64,000 bases of DNA from Alphaproteobacteria bacterium (GTDB taxonomy: Bacteria; Pseudomonadota; Alphaproteobacteria; Caulobacterales; Caulobacteraceae). The notes below the pieces were generated by a model that had not been told where the DNA came from, ran no database searches, and worked only from the letters and a program-made list of their open reading frames with translations. The position numbers were made by a program, and so were the translations under genes. Shown one piece after another: positions 63,555-64,000 of the stretch (position 1 is the first letter of the stretch; each line of letters opens with the position of its first letter). The stretch lies in the NCBI GenBank assembly GCA_025359785.1, contig JANYET010000013.1, positions 101,383-165,382 on the forward strand, given 5' to 3'.

Positions 63555-64000
63555 GGTACGGTTTCTGGACACCCGTCTTCGGCGGCTGGCTGCGCAACGT
63601 TCCCGACGAGGGCATGGCGGCGACCTGGGCCTATACGAAGACGCTCTGCCAACGGGCCGAACAGATCGGCTACGACCTGACCCTGGTGGCCGAACTGAAC
63701 CTTAATGACATCAAGGGGGTCGACCAGCCGGCGCTCGACGCCTGGTCCACCGCCGCCGCCCTGGCCGCCGTCACCGAGCGGCTCGAGTTGATGGTCGCGG
63801 TCCGCCCCAACTTTCATCAGCCCGCCCTCTTCGCCAAGCAGGCCGCCAACATCGACCAGATCAGCAACGGACGTCTCGCCCTCAACGTGGTCTCCTCATG
63901 GTGGGCGCAGGAAGCCGAGAGCTATGGCCTGCAGTTCGACCAGCACGACGATCGCTATGGCCGCACCCGCGAATGGTTGCAGGTCGTTGACGGCCTGTGG
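63551..64000 (+). CDS. LLM class flavin-dependent oxidoreductase (5' part, cut by window end)
   Basis: The first 150 residues of a luciferase-like FMN-dependent monooxygenase. The opening YGFWTPVFGGWLRNV, the SHADOW-like strand LELMVAVRPNFHQPALFAKQAANIDQISNGRL and NVVSSWWAQEAESYG are typical of SsuD/SfnG-like enzymes that oxidise sulfonates or sulfones. The gene continues past position 64000. Its ATG overlaps the stop of the ATP-grasp gene. Confidence 0.88.
   Translation, partial: MRYGFWTPVFGGWLRNVPDEGMAATWAYTKTLCQRAEQIGYDLTLVAELNLNDIKGVDQPALDAWSTAAALAAVTERLELMVAVRPNFHQPALFAKQAANIDQISNGRLALNVVSSWWAQEAESYGLQFDQHDDRYGRTREWLQVVDGLW

Overview
The window is GC-rich, densely coding alphaproteobacterial chromosome. 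Codon use, the gene families present (GPH-type MFS, MhpR-like IclR regulators, DUF11/SdrD-B surface giants, ELM1-family protein, class III ADH with FghA) and the GC content fit Caulobacterales such as Phenylobacterium or Caulobacter. That placement is an inference; no rRNA or tRNA gene is present to confirm it. I see no phage, insertion sequence or CRISPR array, and no gene-free stretch over 300 bases.

Region 1 (1-17.2 kb) looks like a catabolic island for plant or lignin-type aromatic compounds and esters. It has a VAO-type FAD oxidase, a GMC oxidoreductase, a tandem alpha/beta hydrolase and a secreted cupin in one operon behind a double palindromic operator. These are followed by a GPH/MFS transporter, two related IclR regulators, a LysR regulator, a tannase/feruloyl-esterase family enzyme, two more hydrolases, an aromatic-ring FAD monooxygenase and an aldehyde dehydrogenase. 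Region 2 (17.3-23.3 kb, minus strand) is a one-carbon oxidation module: purU, fdhD, a formate-dehydrogenase-like molybdoenzyme, class III alcohol dehydrogenase and S-formylglutathione hydrolase. It could dispose of formaldehyde released by demethylation of methoxylated aromatics.

Region 3 (23.6-29.0 kb, minus) is a complete RND efflux operon: adaptor, pump and TolC-like lipoprotein. Region 4 (29.1-42.0 kb, minus) is a two-gene surface operon. It has a 2807-residue secreted protein built from DUF11-like and SdrD-B-like repeats, overlapping by 4 bases a 1492-residue OmpA-domain protein with a predicted C-terminal beta-barrel.

Region 5 (42.3-57.3 kb) is the most unusual. A tightly coupled plus-strand operon encodes a HAD phosphatase, class III aminotransferase, arginase-fold enzyme, alpha/beta hydrolase with a cysteine nucleophile, GNAT-type N-acyltransferase, a DevC/DevB/TolC/DevA-like exporter, an acyl carrier protein and a ketoacyl-ACP synthase. 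A PTP-type phosphatase precedes it, an ELM1-family GT-B-like protein and a 2-oxoglutarate oxygenase diverge from it, and a fatty-acid desaturase and a pair of four-helix DMT transporters converge on it. I read this as a dedicated system that makes and exports an unusual amino- or amide-linked lipid. No described pathway with this gene set is known to me.

Region 6 (57.4-64 kb) holds a YtrA-type GntR regulator with its likely operator, an ABC-2 transporter, a DUF2306-like membrane protein, a secreted protein of unknown function, an SDR, an ATP-grasp enzyme and the start of a luciferase-like flavin oxidoreductase cut by the window end.
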